Source: Neptunicella sp048268085
Lineage (GTDB): Bacteria; Pseudomonadota; Gammaproteobacteria; Enterobacterales; Alteromonadaceae
Length of the DNA stretch: 64,000 bases
Direction: 5' to 3'
Assembly (NCBI RefSeq): GCF_048268085.1
Contig: NZ_JBLWWF010000005.1
Location: 1 to 64,000, forward strand
Shown here: positions 14,845-23,751 of the stretch, in pieces
Layout: every line of letters starts with the position of its first letter
Position numbering within the stretch: the first letter of the stretch is position 1
Notes under the pieces: generated by a model
Database searches by the model: none
What the model was told of the DNA's origin: nothing
Seen by the model: only the letters and a program-made list of their open reading frames with translations
Program-made: the position numbers and the translations under genes

Positions 14845-16906
14845 AATCTTCCCGATGAGCTAACCAGCGATTAATAATTGCCTGAGCATGAGAGGGATAT
14901 TCGTGCCAAATTTTATGCGCCAACTCCAATACTTGCGGGATCAGTTCAGCATCACGCACTAAATCGGCTATTTTCAAATCGGCAAGCCCGGTTTGCTTGG
15001 TACCCAATAATTCCCCCGGTCCGCGAATTTCCAAATCGCGCTGGGCTATTAAGAAACCGTCATTACTTTCCCGCAGTACCGCCAAACGTAAATTGGCCGT
15101 TTTGGATAATGGATGTTGATATAACAATACACAATGACTCTCTACCGATCCCCGACCCACTCGTCCTCGTAACTGATGCAGTTGCGCCAGCCCTAGTCGC
15201 TCAGGATTTTCAATTATCATTAAACTGGCATTGGGTACATCTACCCCCACTTCAATAACGGTTGTGGCCACCAATAAATCCAGTTCAGCGTCTTTAAACT
15301 GCTGCATAATCGCCTGTTTTTCTTTGGGTTTAAGGCGGCCATGTACCAGACCGACACGCAGATCCGGTAAAGCAGTGTTTAATGCAATAGCGGTATCTTC
15401 GGCAGCTTGACACTGCAATACATCGGATTCTTCGATTAACGTGCACACCCAATAAATTTGTCGCTTTTCGGTAAGTGCGGCCTGCTTGACCCGTTCAATA
15501 ATTTCACCACGGCGACTATCCGGCACCACCACAGTTTTGACTGGTGTTCGCCCGGGGGGCAATTCATCAATAATAGAGGTATCCAAATCTGCGTAGGCGG
15601 TCATGGCTAATGTACGTGGAATAGGGGTGGCAGTCATAATCAGCTGGTGTGGATACATGCCTTGTTGTTGTCCCTTTTCCCGCAGTGCTAAACGCTGATG
15701 CACCCCAAAGCGATGCTGTTCATCCACAATCACCAACGCCAAATGTTGAAATTGGACTTGCTGCTGAAAAATCGCATGAGTGCCCACTAACATTTGAATG
15801 TCACCGTTGGCTAAATTTTCCAGCACCGCTTCACGAGCTTTACCTTTGAGCTTACCGGCCAACCAGCCTATTTTGATACCTAAAGGCTCAAGCCACTGGC
15901 TAAAATTATTGGCGTGTTGCTCGGCTAATAATTCGGTAGGGGCCATTAATCCCACCTGATAACCTTGACTCAAGGCTGATAACGCCGCCAATGCTGCCAC
16001 TAGGGTTTTACCGGATCCTACATCCCCCTGCACTAATCGCATCATCGGTTTTTGTGCTGCCATATCATGCTGAATTTCGGCCACCACCCGCTGCTGTGCA
16101 GCAGTGGGGGAGAAAGGTAACAAATCCAAAAATTGATTAATCAGTGATTGATCGGTTTGAATAGCAATCGCCTGATGCTGATCACTTTGTTGACGCACTT
16201 TCAGTACGCTTAAGTGATGGGCCAGTAATTCTTCCATTACCAGACGACGTTGTGCCGGATGCTTGCCTTCTTGCAATAACGATAACCCGACATCCGGTGG
16301 AGGTCGGTGCACCAGGTTGAGCGCCTCGGGTAAGGATATTTGATCCTGATATAACCCCGTGGGCAATAACTCAGTAAGACCCTGTTTGTTCAGAAAAGCT
16401 AATGCCTGTTCGGTTAAATTACGCAAACTAATTTGCTTTAGCCCTTCGGTAGTTGGATAGACTGGGGTCAACGCTTCTTCCAATGGTTTAACCTGACTAT
16501 CATCCTGCAATTTATATTCAGGATGCATCATTTCCAGTCCGTATTTTCCAGCCCGGATCTCACCAAAACAGCGAATGGTTTTACCCATCTGCAAGTTGTT
16601 CTTCTGCGCAGCTGTAAAATGAAAAAAGCGCAAACTGATACTACCGGTACCATCACTGACACGCACTACCAACATGCGGCGACGGGCAAATGTAATATCA
16701 ACAGCTTGGATGGTGGCTTCAATACTGGCGTGAATATGCGGCATTAAATCGGCGATCGGATAAACCCGGGTACGATCTTCATAACGATTGGGTAGATGAA
16801 ACAACAAGTCCTGAACCGTCACTAGTCCTAACTTGGCTAACTTCTCGGCAACTTTACTGCCAACGCCTTTTAGTTCAGTTAGAGGTGTATGAGCGGGTGA
16901 ATGCAT
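14831..16906 (-). CDS. recG: ATP-dependent DNA helicase RecG
   Basis: Encodes 691 residues, the normal length. It is a branch-migration helicase acting on stalled forks and Holliday junctions. The N-terminal part contains the wedge OB-fold (about residues 60-150). The motor shows Walker A VQGDVGSGKTLVAALAA, the DEQH box VIVDEQHRFGVHQR, TATPIPRTLAMT and TTVIEVGVDVPNASLMIIE followed by QLHQLRGRVGRG. It overlaps rsmJ by 14 bp, implying translational coupling. A terminator-like hairpin lies 155 bp upstream, so it probably has its own promoter within 16907-17060. Confidence 0.98.
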   Translation of the reverse strand: MHSPAHTPLTELKGVGSKVAEKLAKLGLVTVQDLLFHLPNRYEDRTRVYPIADLMPHIHASIEATIQAVDITFARRRMLVVRVSDGTGSISLRFFHFTAAQKNNLQMGKTIRCFGEIRAGKYGLEMMHPEYKLQDDSQVKPLEEALTPVYPTTEGLKQISLRNLTEQALAFLNKQGLTELLPTGLYQDQISLPEALNLVHRPPPDVGLSLLQEGKHPAQRRLVMEELLAHHLSVLKVRQQSDQHQAIAIQTDQSLINQFLDLLPFSPTAAQQRVVAEIQHDMAAQKPMMRLVQGDVGSGKTLVAALAALSALSQGYQVGLMAPTELLAEQHANNFSQWLEPLGIKIGWLAGKLKGKAREAVLENLANGDIQMLVGTHAIFQQQVQFQHLALVIVDEQHRFGVHQRLALREKGQQQGMYPHQLIMTATPIPRTLAMTAYADLDTSIIDELPPGRTPVKTVVVPDSRRGEIIERVKQAALTEKRQIYWVCTLIEESDVLQCQAAEDTAIALNTALPDLRVGLVHGRLKPKEKQAIMQQFKDAELDLLVATTVIEVGVDVPNASLMIIENPERLGLAQLHQLRGRVGRGSVESHCVLLYQHPLSKTANLRLAVLRESNDGFLIAQRDLEIRGPGELLGTKQTGLADLKIADLVRDAELIPQVLELAHKIWHEYPSHAQAIINRWLAHREDYGHA

Positions 16907-17060
16907 TCCATGTCTATTTTACTAATGAAGCCTTGGCGGCATCATACAACAATTGCCTGAATAGGCGCAGTTGGAAAGTTAATTTTTATATAATCTTTGC
17001 TGTTATTGCTGAACACTGGATTGGCTGCTGCCTAACAACGATTATTTTTCCCACTAAAAA

Positions 17061-17102
17061 CGGACTTGTCGAATGAATGAACAGGGTGTTCCGACAAGTC
17101 CG
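17061..17102. terminator. Terminator between ridA and recG
   Basis: CGGACTTGTCG (17061-17071) and CGACAAGTCCG (17092-17102) form an 11-bp perfect stem with a 20-nt loop, flanked by an A run and a T run. On the minus strand it follows the ridA stop by 29 bp and ends in TTTTT, so it should stop the spoT-ridA transcript. Confidence 0.8.
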
Positions 17103-17131
17103 CTTTTTTGCATGGATGGCGCGGCGATAAA

Positions 17132-17512
17132 TTAAAGCTCCATCACACCGTCGATTTCAATCTGTACGCCTTTTGGTAACGCACTGATTTGAATTGCGGC
17201 ACGAGCCGGGTAAGGCTGGCTAAAATGCTGACTCATAATTTCATTTACGGTGGCAAAGTTGCTTAAATCAGTCATAAAAATATTCACTTTGGCCAAGTCG
17301 TTCAAGGTTCCACCGGCGGCTTCACAAACCGCAGTTAAATTGGCGAAAACTTGTTGTGTTTGCTCGGCAAAATCTTCCGAAATCACTTCCATTGTGCTTG
17401 GCACTAATGGGATCTGACCGGATAAATAGACGGTTGTTCCCACTTTGACAGCCTGGCTATAAGTACCGATTGCCTGTGGTGCATTGGGCGTATTAATAAC
17501 CGTTCTGGACAT
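17132..17512 (-). CDS. ridA: RidA family enamine/imine deaminase
   Basis: Encodes 126 residues and begins MSRTVINTPNAPQAIGTYSQAVKVG, the classic RidA (YjgF/YER057c/UK114) N-terminus. The conserved VYLSGQIPLVP, KVNIFMTDLSNF and PYPARAAIQISALPKGVQIEID, with the catalytic Arg, are all present. It hydrolyses reactive 2-aminoacrylate and related enamines made by PLP enzymes such as IlvA, which is also encoded in this window. It is a homotrimer in the cytosol. It lies 28 bp after spoT and is presumably co-transcribed, as in several gammaproteobacteria. Confidence 0.97.
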   Translation of the reverse strand: MSRTVINTPNAPQAIGTYSQAVKVGTTVYLSGQIPLVPSTMEVISEDFAEQTQQVFANLTAVCEAAGGTLNDLAKVNIFMTDLSNFATVNEIMSQHFSQPYPARAAIQISALPKGVQIEIDGVMEL

Positions 17513-17540
17513 GTTTTTTCCTTATAAATGTTTGATTAAA

Positions 17541-19661
17541 TTAATTTGAAGAGCGGGATTGGCTATGCCGGGATACTCGTTGTACTTCTGGCATCACCCT
17601 AATTTTACGCATGATATTAGCCAAGTGCAGACGATTATGAATGGTCAGTTCCATATCAATATAATAAACGTTGCTTTCTTTTTCTTCGGTTTGTAGTGAC
17701 ACAATATTCGAATCATTGGTGACCACGGTATTAGTTAGCGTCGCCAACGTGCCCTGACGGTTGATTAACTCAACTCGCAGTGCCGCTTTAAACTCTCCCT
17801 GAGGATCCTGATCCCAATGCATTTCCAGTACCCGATTGGGCTCTTCACGCACGATGCGGGCAATATTACGACAGCCGTTTTGATGAATAACCATGCCTTT
17901 ACCCGGACTCAGCAATGCAAATACCGCGTCGCCCGGAATAGGGTGACAACAGCGGGCGTAAGTAACTAATAATCCTTCTGTCCCTTTGATGGCAACACGG
18001 CGACCACTGGTTTTGATTTCGTCCCCACTTTCACCCACTAAACGCCGGGCAATGATGGCACTGAGTTCATTACCTAAACCAATATCAGCTAACAACGCAT
18101 TGAAGGTGCTGTGTTTGGTTTCTTTAATTACCCGATCAATATCTTTAAGCGGAATGTTTTCTAACTTGGTATTCCCCAAGGCATGACGCAACAAGCGATT
18201 CCCCATATTGGTGGCTTCTTCGGAACGCTGCTTTTTCAAATACTGACGAATATAGGAACGGGCTTTGGCACTGACGACAAAATTAAGCCAGTTAGCGTTA
18301 GGTTTGGCTCTGGGTGAAGTAATAATTTCTACCGATTGGCCCGTTTCCAGCGGCCTGCTCAGTGACCAAGTACGGCGGTTAACCCGCACCCCAACGCAAG
18401 AGTTCCCCACATCGGAATGCACTGCATAAGCAAAATCGACCGCAGTGGCACCGGTGGGTAATTCGATAATTCGGCCATCGGGAGTAAATACATATATTTC
18501 ATCGGGGAACAAATCGGTTTTAACGTTTTCGATAAACTCAAATGACGAACTGGCGCTTTGCTGTAATTCAATAATGGAGTTCATCCATTTGCGCGCTCTA
18601 ACCTGTGCAGTCGTGCCTTTCTCTTCGCCCGGTTGTTTGTACATCCAGTGCGCGGCCACGCCTTTATCGGCCATATGATCCATTTCTTCGGTCCGGATCT
18701 GAATTTCTACCGGAATACCATGCGGTCCCACGAGTGAAGTGTGTAAGGATTGATAACCATTGGTACGCGGTATCGCCACGTAATCTTTGAAGCGACCTTC
18801 GATAGGTTTATATAAACCGTGCATGGCACCTAATGCGCGGTAGCAATTATCGTTAGATTCCACGACCACCCGAAACGCATAAATATCCATCACCTCATGG
18901 AAATTCAGCTCTTTATTTTTCATTTTTCGGTAGATCGAATACAAATGTTTTTCACGACCTAATACTTGTGCTGAAATGTTCACCTCTTCCAGACGACTGC
19001 GCACTTCAGTGTATACATTGTCGATAATTTCTTTACGATTACCACGAGCCTGTTTTACCGCTTCCCCCAAGGCACGATAACGCATGGGATACATGGCTTT
19101 AAAGCCGAGATCTTCCAGCTCATTTTTTATATCGTGGATCCCCAGGCGGTGAGCAATAGGGGCATAAATTTCAAGCGTTTCCAGCGCGATACGACGACGT
19201 TTGGCAGGACGTAATGCGCCCAGGGTACGCATATTGTGAGTGCGATCGGCCAATTTAATCAGGATCACGCGAATATCCTGCACCATGGCCATAATCATCT
19301 TACGGAAGTTTTCGACCTGAGCTTCTTTTTGGCTACCGAATTGGAGTTTATCCAGTTTGGATACACCTTCGACCAAATCGGCTACGGTATCACCAAATAA
19401 TTCAGCTAAATCGCTTTTGGTTAACTCGGTATCTTCAATTACATCATGCAAAATAGCCGCGACCAGGGTTTCAAAGTCGAGGTGCATTTCAGCCAAAATG
19501 CCAGCTACCGCAATGGGATGGGTAATATACGGGTCACCACTACTGCGCATCTGGCCATCATGAGCTTCTCGGCCCACTTTAAAAGCACGCTCAACATCGG
19601 CAACCTGTTCAGGTGGCAGATATTCACTAATTTTGTTTTTCAGGCCTTCAAATAGATACAC
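17541..19661 (-). CDS. spoT: Bifunctional (p)ppGpp synthetase/hydrolase SpoT
   Basis: Encodes 706 residues. The HD hydrolase domain (about residues 25-180) has H48 (YITHP) and the H72-D73 pair (ILHDVIEDTE). The synthetase domain (about 235-350) has YRALGAMHGLYKPIEGRFKDYVAIPR and NGYQSLHTSLVG. A TGS domain (about 390-450, IYVFTPDGRIIELPTGATAVDFAYAVHSDVG), a helical and zinc-finger region (CCHPIPGD) and a C-terminal ACT domain (about 630-700) follow. It sets the alarmone level in response to fatty-acid, carbon and iron starvation. An intact HD motif marks it as SpoT rather than RelA. Its place after rpoZ is the conserved order. Confidence 0.98.
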   Translation of the reverse strand: MYLFEGLKNKISEYLPPEQVADVERAFKVGREAHDGQMRSSGDPYITHPIAVAGILAEMHLDFETLVAAILHDVIEDTELTKSDLAELFGDTVADLVEGVSKLDKLQFGSQKEAQVENFRKMIMAMVQDIRVILIKLADRTHNMRTLGALRPAKRRRIALETLEIYAPIAHRLGIHDIKNELEDLGFKAMYPMRYRALGEAVKQARGNRKEIIDNVYTEVRSRLEEVNISAQVLGREKHLYSIYRKMKNKELNFHEVMDIYAFRVVVESNDNCYRALGAMHGLYKPIEGRFKDYVAIPRTNGYQSLHTSLVGPHGIPVEIQIRTEEMDHMADKGVAAHWMYKQPGEEKGTTAQVRARKWMNSIIELQQSASSSFEFIENVKTDLFPDEIYVFTPDGRIIELPTGATAVDFAYAVHSDVGNSCVGVRVNRRTWSLSRPLETGQSVEIITSPRAKPNANWLNFVVSAKARSYIRQYLKKQRSEEATNMGNRLLRHALGNTKLENIPLKDIDRVIKETKHSTFNALLADIGLGNELSAIIARRLVGESGDEIKTSGRRVAIKGTEGLLVTYARCCHPIPGDAVFALLSPGKGMVIHQNGCRNIARIVREEPNRVLEMHWDQDPQGEFKAALRVELINRQGTLATLTNTVVTNDSNIVSLQTEEKESNVYYIDMELTIHNRLHLANIMRKIRVMPEVQRVSRHSQSRSSN

Positions 19662-19876
19662 AAATCAACAACTAAAAGTGTGGCTGGATAGATGATTCTA
19701 GAATACGGATAAATGCAGGCGTTGCCAACGGCAGAACGTCGTTGGCACAATATTTTCTCGTCTTTTAGACTATTACACAGCTAAAAACACGATTTATACC
19801 CGAAATCACTGGAATTGCACGGCGGTTGCGAACGAGTTCAGCCAACAAACATGCAGTTTCAAGAATGAAGGGTATA

Positions 19877-20152
19877 TTACTGCTGCTCGGCTAAAATATT
19901 GGCAACAGAGCTAAAATCCGCTTCTTCTTGTACGCGCTGATCATGCATTTCTTCCTGATCAACGGTTTGTGCAGTGACTAACCCTAATTCAATTTCACGT
20001 AACGCAACAACGGTTGGCTTGTCATTACCCATATCAACTTTGGGATCTTTGCCTTCAATAGCAATTTGACGGGCACGACGTGCAGCAACCAGAATTAAAT
20101 CAAAACGGTTACCAACTTTTTCAATAGCATTTTCAACTGTTACACGGGCCAT
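19877..20152 (-). CDS. rpoZ: RNA polymerase omega subunit RpoZ
   Basis: Encodes 91 residues from the ATG at 20152, which has GGAG six bases upstream. The open frame from 20167 uses a TTG that itself overlaps this Shine-Dalgarno. MARVTVENAIEKVGNRFDLILVAARRARQ and the following KPTVVALREIELGLV are typical of omega, which helps assemble beta' and is part of the ppGpp binding site 1. It lies between gmk and spoT, linking transcription and the stringent response. Confidence 0.97.
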   Translation of the reverse strand: MARVTVENAIEKVGNRFDLILVAARRARQIAIEGKDPKVDMGNDKPTVVALREIELGLVTAQTVDQEEMHDQRVQEEADFSSVANILAEQQ

Positions 20153-20251
20153 TCTATTCTCCGTCAATGTCTAAAGGGGTTGAAAAAAAGGTTGCATAGT
20201 TTACTCAGTAATCAACTGTAATGCCAGCGCTTTTGACCGACTGTCTGATCA

Positions 20252-20881
20252 TTATTCAGCCAGCAGTTCACTAAACAGAGTTTGATGTCTAATCACTTGA
20301 CGCTGCTGACGACAACGTTGCGCCAAGACAATACTTTCCAAGTTGTGTAACGCTTGCTCAAAACTATCATTGACCAGAATAAAATCAAACTCATCAAAAT
20401 GTTCAATTTCCGAGCGAGCTGAGGCCATTCTATTCTCAATCACTTCAGCGGAGTCTTGTCCCCGACCGGTTAAACGTCTGCGTAACTCATCTCGTGAAGG
20501 GGGAGCAATGAAAATACTATGGGTGTCGGGCAACTGTGCTTTCACTTGTCTTGCCCCCTGCCAGTCTATATCTAAAAACACATCAATCCCCTGTTGCAAG
20601 GTGTGTTCAATGACTGTTTTGGACGTGCCGTAATAATTACCAAATACTTCAGCCCACTCAAACAACGTACCTTGCTCAATTTGTTGTTTAAACTCTTTTT
20701 GACTGACAAAGTGGTAATGTTTGCCGTCTTCCTCGCCTGGCCGCATGGCGCGGGTGGTCAAGGACACCGACAACTGCATTGAGCCATCCGTATATTTATC
20801 TAACAAGGCTTTAATTAAACTGGATTTACCACCACCGGACGGGGCAGCAAGAATAAACAAATTACCGGGTACTTGATTCAT
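20252..20881 (-). CDS. gmk: Guanylate kinase
   Basis: Encodes 209 residues and phosphorylates GMP to GDP with ATP. The P-loop reads APSGGGKSSL, where many homologues have GAGKS. The GMP-binding segment SVSLTTRAMRPGEEDGKHYHFVS and the lid RRRLTGRGQDSAEVIENRMASA are intact. It is first gene of the gmk-rpoZ-spoT cluster and divergent from cyaY. It was probably started from a promoter in 20882-21037. Confidence 0.98.
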   Translation of the reverse strand: MNQVPGNLFILAAPSGGGKSSLIKALLDKYTDGSMQLSVSLTTRAMRPGEEDGKHYHFVSQKEFKQQIEQGTLFEWAEVFGNYYGTSKTVIEHTLQQGIDVFLDIDWQGARQVKAQLPDTHSIFIAPPSRDELRRRLTGRGQDSAEVIENRMASARSEIEHFDEFDFILVNDSFEQALHNLESIVLAQRCRQQRQVIRHQTLFSELLAE

Positions 20882-21037
20882 AGGGTCTGATTTAGTCGTA
20901 TTGGATTACTCTAATTGGCCGCGATCCTACCATAATGGGTTAAAAATTGAATATTTCACGCCAACGCGCATAGAGTACTTGATCAACACCACTTTTTTCC
21001 TGACCATAGCCCTTCCTGATATGACAGAGATTGAATA

Positions 21038-21361
21038 ATGCACGATTCAGAATATCACCAACTCGTTGACGATGTGTTACTCGTTATCGAAGAGGCTTTG
21101 GATGAGTGTCCGGTCGACATCGATTATGAGTCAGCCAGCAGCATTCTGACCTTAACCTTTATCAACGGCAGTAAAATTATCATCAACAAACAGCCACCAT
21201 TGCATCAAATTTGGGTCGCCACCAAGTTTAATGGTCATCATTTTAATTTTCAGGAAGGGAAATGGATCGATGAGCGTACCGGTGCAGAATTCTGGCAATT
21301 TATTGATGAAGCGGCCAGCAAGCAGGCTGGGCAACCAGTAACCCTGAGCGCAGGAGCTTAA
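21038..21361 (+). CDS. cyaY: Iron-sulfur cluster assembly protein CyaY (bacterial frataxin)
   Basis: Encodes 107 residues. The acidic first helix (MHDSEYHQLVDDVLLVIEEALDE), the strand LTLTFINGSKIIINKQPPLHQIWVAT and HHFNFQEGKWIDERTGAEFWQFI are the frataxin fold. The acidic ridge binds iron, and in E. coli the protein modulates the IscS-IscU machinery. The next gene starts at the base right after its stop codon, so the two share a transcript. The pairing with an esterase gene has no obvious metabolic link. Confidence 0.94.
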   Translation: MHDSEYHQLVDDVLLVIEEALDECPVDIDYESASSILTLTFINGSKIIINKQPPLHQIWVATKFNGHHFNFQEGKWIDERTGAEFWQFIDEAASKQAGQPVTLSAGA

Positions 21362-22033
21362 ATGAGCGATAACTTGCTACCTTATGTGGAAGTCAATCCA
21401 ACTCAAACAGCTAAAGCCTGCGTTATTTGGCTGCATGGATTAGGCGATTCCGGCAATGGCTTTGCCCCTATCGTGCCGGAATTAAAACTGCCTGATGAAT
21501 TAGCGATACGTTTTATTTTTCCTCATGCCCCAGTGCGACCTATTACAATAAATAATGGTTATCAGATGCGCGCCTGGTATGACATTAAATCGATGCAATT
21601 GGATAAACGAGCCGATGCAGCTGGCGTTTACGAATCAGCCAATTTGGTTCAGGCGCTAATCGAACAAGAAATAGCCAATGGAATACCGGCAGACAAGATT
21701 GTACTGGCAGGATTTTCCCAAGGCGGGGTTATCGCGCTGCATTTGGGGCCTCGTTTCGGACAAAAACTGGCCGGGATCATGGCGCTGTCCACTTATATGA
21801 GTGAACCAGAAAGCTTGGCAAAACAGGCCAACCCAGTCAATCAGTCTACTTCTGTATTAATGTGTCATGGTCGTTCTGACGACGTAGTACCGATGGATTA
21901 TGGCCAGCAAGCTTATCAGCAATTGCAACAATGCGGCTATCAGGTTGAATGGCATGATTACCCGATGCAGCATAATGTTTGTGTAGAAGAACTCGCCACC
22001 ATCTCCAACTGGTTACAAGCTCGTTTAGCTTAA
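21362..22033 (+). CDS. Carboxylesterase/phospholipase family alpha/beta hydrolase
   Basis: Encodes 223 residues. The short alpha/beta hydrolase of the EstB/acyl-protein-thioesterase type shows LHGLGDSGNGF (oxyanion region), FIFPHAPVRPITINNGYQMRAWYD, the nucleophile elbow GFSQGG (S119), the acid in GRSDDVVPMDYG and the catalytic His in MQHNVCVEEL. It hydrolyses short acyl esters in vitro in related proteins. The natural substrate is unsettled. It has no signal peptide. It abuts cyaY with zero spacing. Confidence 0.93.
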   Translation: MSDNLLPYVEVNPTQTAKACVIWLHGLGDSGNGFAPIVPELKLPDELAIRFIFPHAPVRPITINNGYQMRAWYDIKSMQLDKRADAAGVYESANLVQALIEQEIANGIPADKIVLAGFSQGGVIALHLGPRFGQKLAGIMALSTYMSEPESLAKQANPVNQSTSVLMCHGRSDDVVPMDYGQQAYQQLQQCGYQVEWHDYPMQHNVCVEELATISNWLQARLA

Positions 22034-22152
22034 TCGCACAGACCGTTATCTGACACCACAAACAGCAATAAACTGCCGTTCGTGGTGTCCTCTCGGTAAC
22101 TTCATAAGACGTTTAACCCCAAAACCCGTCACTATTATAATCAGACCAAATC

Positions 22153-22196
22153 TTGACAATGACAAAGCTGACAATATAATAACGTATACTTATTAT
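22153..22196 (+). promoter_or_regulatory. Promoter and candidate MarR operator of the efflux operon
   Basis: TTGACA (22153-22158) and TATAAT (22175-22180) with a 16-bp spacer form a near-consensus sigma70 promoter. Overlapping the -10 is an inverted repeat, ATAATAA (22176-22182) and TTATTAT (22190-22196), separated by 7 bp. This is the size and place expected for an autoregulating MarR dimer. Confidence 0.7.
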
Positions 22197-22212
22197 ATGT
22201 ATTGATTATTTT

Positions 22213-22641
22213 ATGAGCTCTCAAGAACAATCGCTCGGCTTTTTGATCGCAGATATATCTCGCTTAATGCGACGAGCCTTTCAACGTCGTTTGGAAGGAA
22301 GTCAACTTACCTTAGCCCAGGCTCGGGCATTAATTTATGTCTCACGTAATGAAGGCGTGCGGCAAGTTGAACTGGCCGAGTCACTTGAGCTTCAACCCAT
22401 GACCTTGGCTCGATTAATCGATCAGTTAGCCGAGGAAGGTTTTGTAGAGCGCCGTCCCGATCCACGAGATAGAAGGGCTCATCTTATTTTCCTTACCCCG
22501 GCGGCCACTCCTCAGTTAGAAGAGATTAAACGTGTGGGATTGGAAGTGAAGGAGCTCGCGCTAAGTGATCTTGACCAGCAACAAACTGAACAATTTTTGC
22601 ACGCACTGGCACAAGTGCGCGAACAACTTAATCGCTTTTAA
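22213..22641 (+). CDS. MarR family transcriptional regulator
   Basis: Encodes 142 residues. The winged helix-turn-helix spans about residues 30-100 (LTLAQARALIYVSRNEGVRQVELAESLELQPMTLARLIDQLAEEGFVERRPDPRDRRAHLIFLT), with the wing signature DPRDRRA. It is first gene of an efflux operon with emrA- and emrB-like genes and is most likely its ligand-relieved repressor. A palindrome over the promoter supports autoregulation. The ATG used lacks a strong Shine-Dalgarno. Confidence 0.92.
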   Translation: MSSQEQSLGFLIADISRLMRRAFQRRLEGSQLTLAQARALIYVSRNEGVRQVELAESLELQPMTLARLIDQLAEEGFVERRPDPRDRRAHLIFLTPAATPQLEEIKRVGLEVKELALSDLDQQQTEQFLHALAQVREQLNRF

Positions 22642-22668
22642 TTCTAAGATTTCCGGAGTCGTCTGTTT

Positions 22669-23748
22669 ATGAACAGTTCCCCTAATAACGCTGAAACCGC
22701 TGCCATGCAGAGCGTTAGCCACAAAAATAACGGCTTAAAACGGTTGATTCTGATGCTCATCATTCCGGTCATTGCGCTGCTTGGTGCCGGTTATTTTTAC
22801 CTTAAAGATGGCCGCTTTGTGGACACCGACAATGCCTATGTGAAAGCCGATAAAGTGCAGGTAAGCGCGGAAGTATCAGGCACGGTTAAAAAAGTGTTAG
22901 TACAAGAAAATCAAACGGTTAAAGCAGGGGACGTGTTATTCCAACTTGATACTTTGCCTTTTCAAGTTGCTGTCAATAAAGCACAAGCCCATTTGTCCCA
23001 AGTGTATACTGATATTGCGGCACTTAAAGCCAGCTATCGAGAAAAACAGGCCGAAATTTCACTGGCTCGCAGTAAATATGCCTTTCAAACCAGAGAGCAA
23101 CAGCGTCAGTCCGACTTGCTTAAAAAAGACTATATCTCTCCAGCGACCTATGATGATGCTAAACAAAATACCGATATAGCAGGTCTACAAATTGTCGCCG
23201 TTGAAGAGGATTTAAAACGGATCGCAGTCACCTTAGGTGGCAGCGTTGATACGCCGATTGAACAACATCCTAATTATCTGGCTGCCCAGGCCGAGCTGGA
23301 ACAGGCCAAACTGGATCTGGCCAGAACACAAGTGCGTGCATCCATGTCAGGAATTGTCCGAGTTCCGCCAAAACCGGGCCAATATTTAACCGCCGGTCAA
23401 ACCTCAATGACTTTAGTGGTGAATAATAATTTATGGGTAGAGGCGAATTTTACTGAAACAGCGTTAACTCATGTACAGCCTGGCCAACCGGTGACTATTC
23501 ATATTGATACTTACCCGGATATGCAGTGGACGGGGGTGGTTGAAAGCCTTAGTCCTGCCACTAGTGCCGAATTTTCGGTATTACCGGCACAAAATGCCAC
23601 TGGCAACTGGGTCAAGATTGCTCAACGGGTACCGGTACGGATTAAATTAAATACTGACAATCACTTACCTAAGTTACGCGCAGGCTTGAGCGCCATCACC
23701 GAAATTGACACCGGCTATCAGCGCCAGCTATTCGGAATGACGTTATAA
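22669..23748 (+). CDS. EmrA-like membrane-fusion (HlyD family) efflux protein
   Basis: Encodes 359 residues. One N-terminal transmembrane segment (about residues 26-46, LILMLIIPVIALLGAGYFYL) is followed by the RFVDTDNAYVKADKVQVSAEVSGTV lipoyl half, a coiled-coil hairpin (about 95-200), the second lipoyl half and a beta-barrel (NNLWVEANFTETALTHVQPGQPV). It links the inner-membrane pump to an outer-membrane channel. A TolC-type channel is not encoded here. It starts 27 bp after marR and ends 3 bp before emrB. Confidence 0.94.
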   Translation: MNSSPNNAETAAMQSVSHKNNGLKRLILMLIIPVIALLGAGYFYLKDGRFVDTDNAYVKADKVQVSAEVSGTVKKVLVQENQTVKAGDVLFQLDTLPFQVAVNKAQAHLSQVYTDIAALKASYREKQAEISLARSKYAFQTREQQRQSDLLKKDYISPATYDDAKQNTDIAGLQIVAVEEDLKRIAVTLGGSVDTPIEQHPNYLAAQAELEQAKLDLARTQVRASMSGIVRVPPKPGQYLTAGQTSMTLVVNNNLWVEANFTETALTHVQPGQPVTIHIDTYPDMQWTGVVESLSPATSAEFSVLPAQNATGNWVKIAQRVPVRIKLNTDNHLPKLRAGLSAITEIDTGYQRQLFGMTL

Positions 23749-23751
23749 GTA

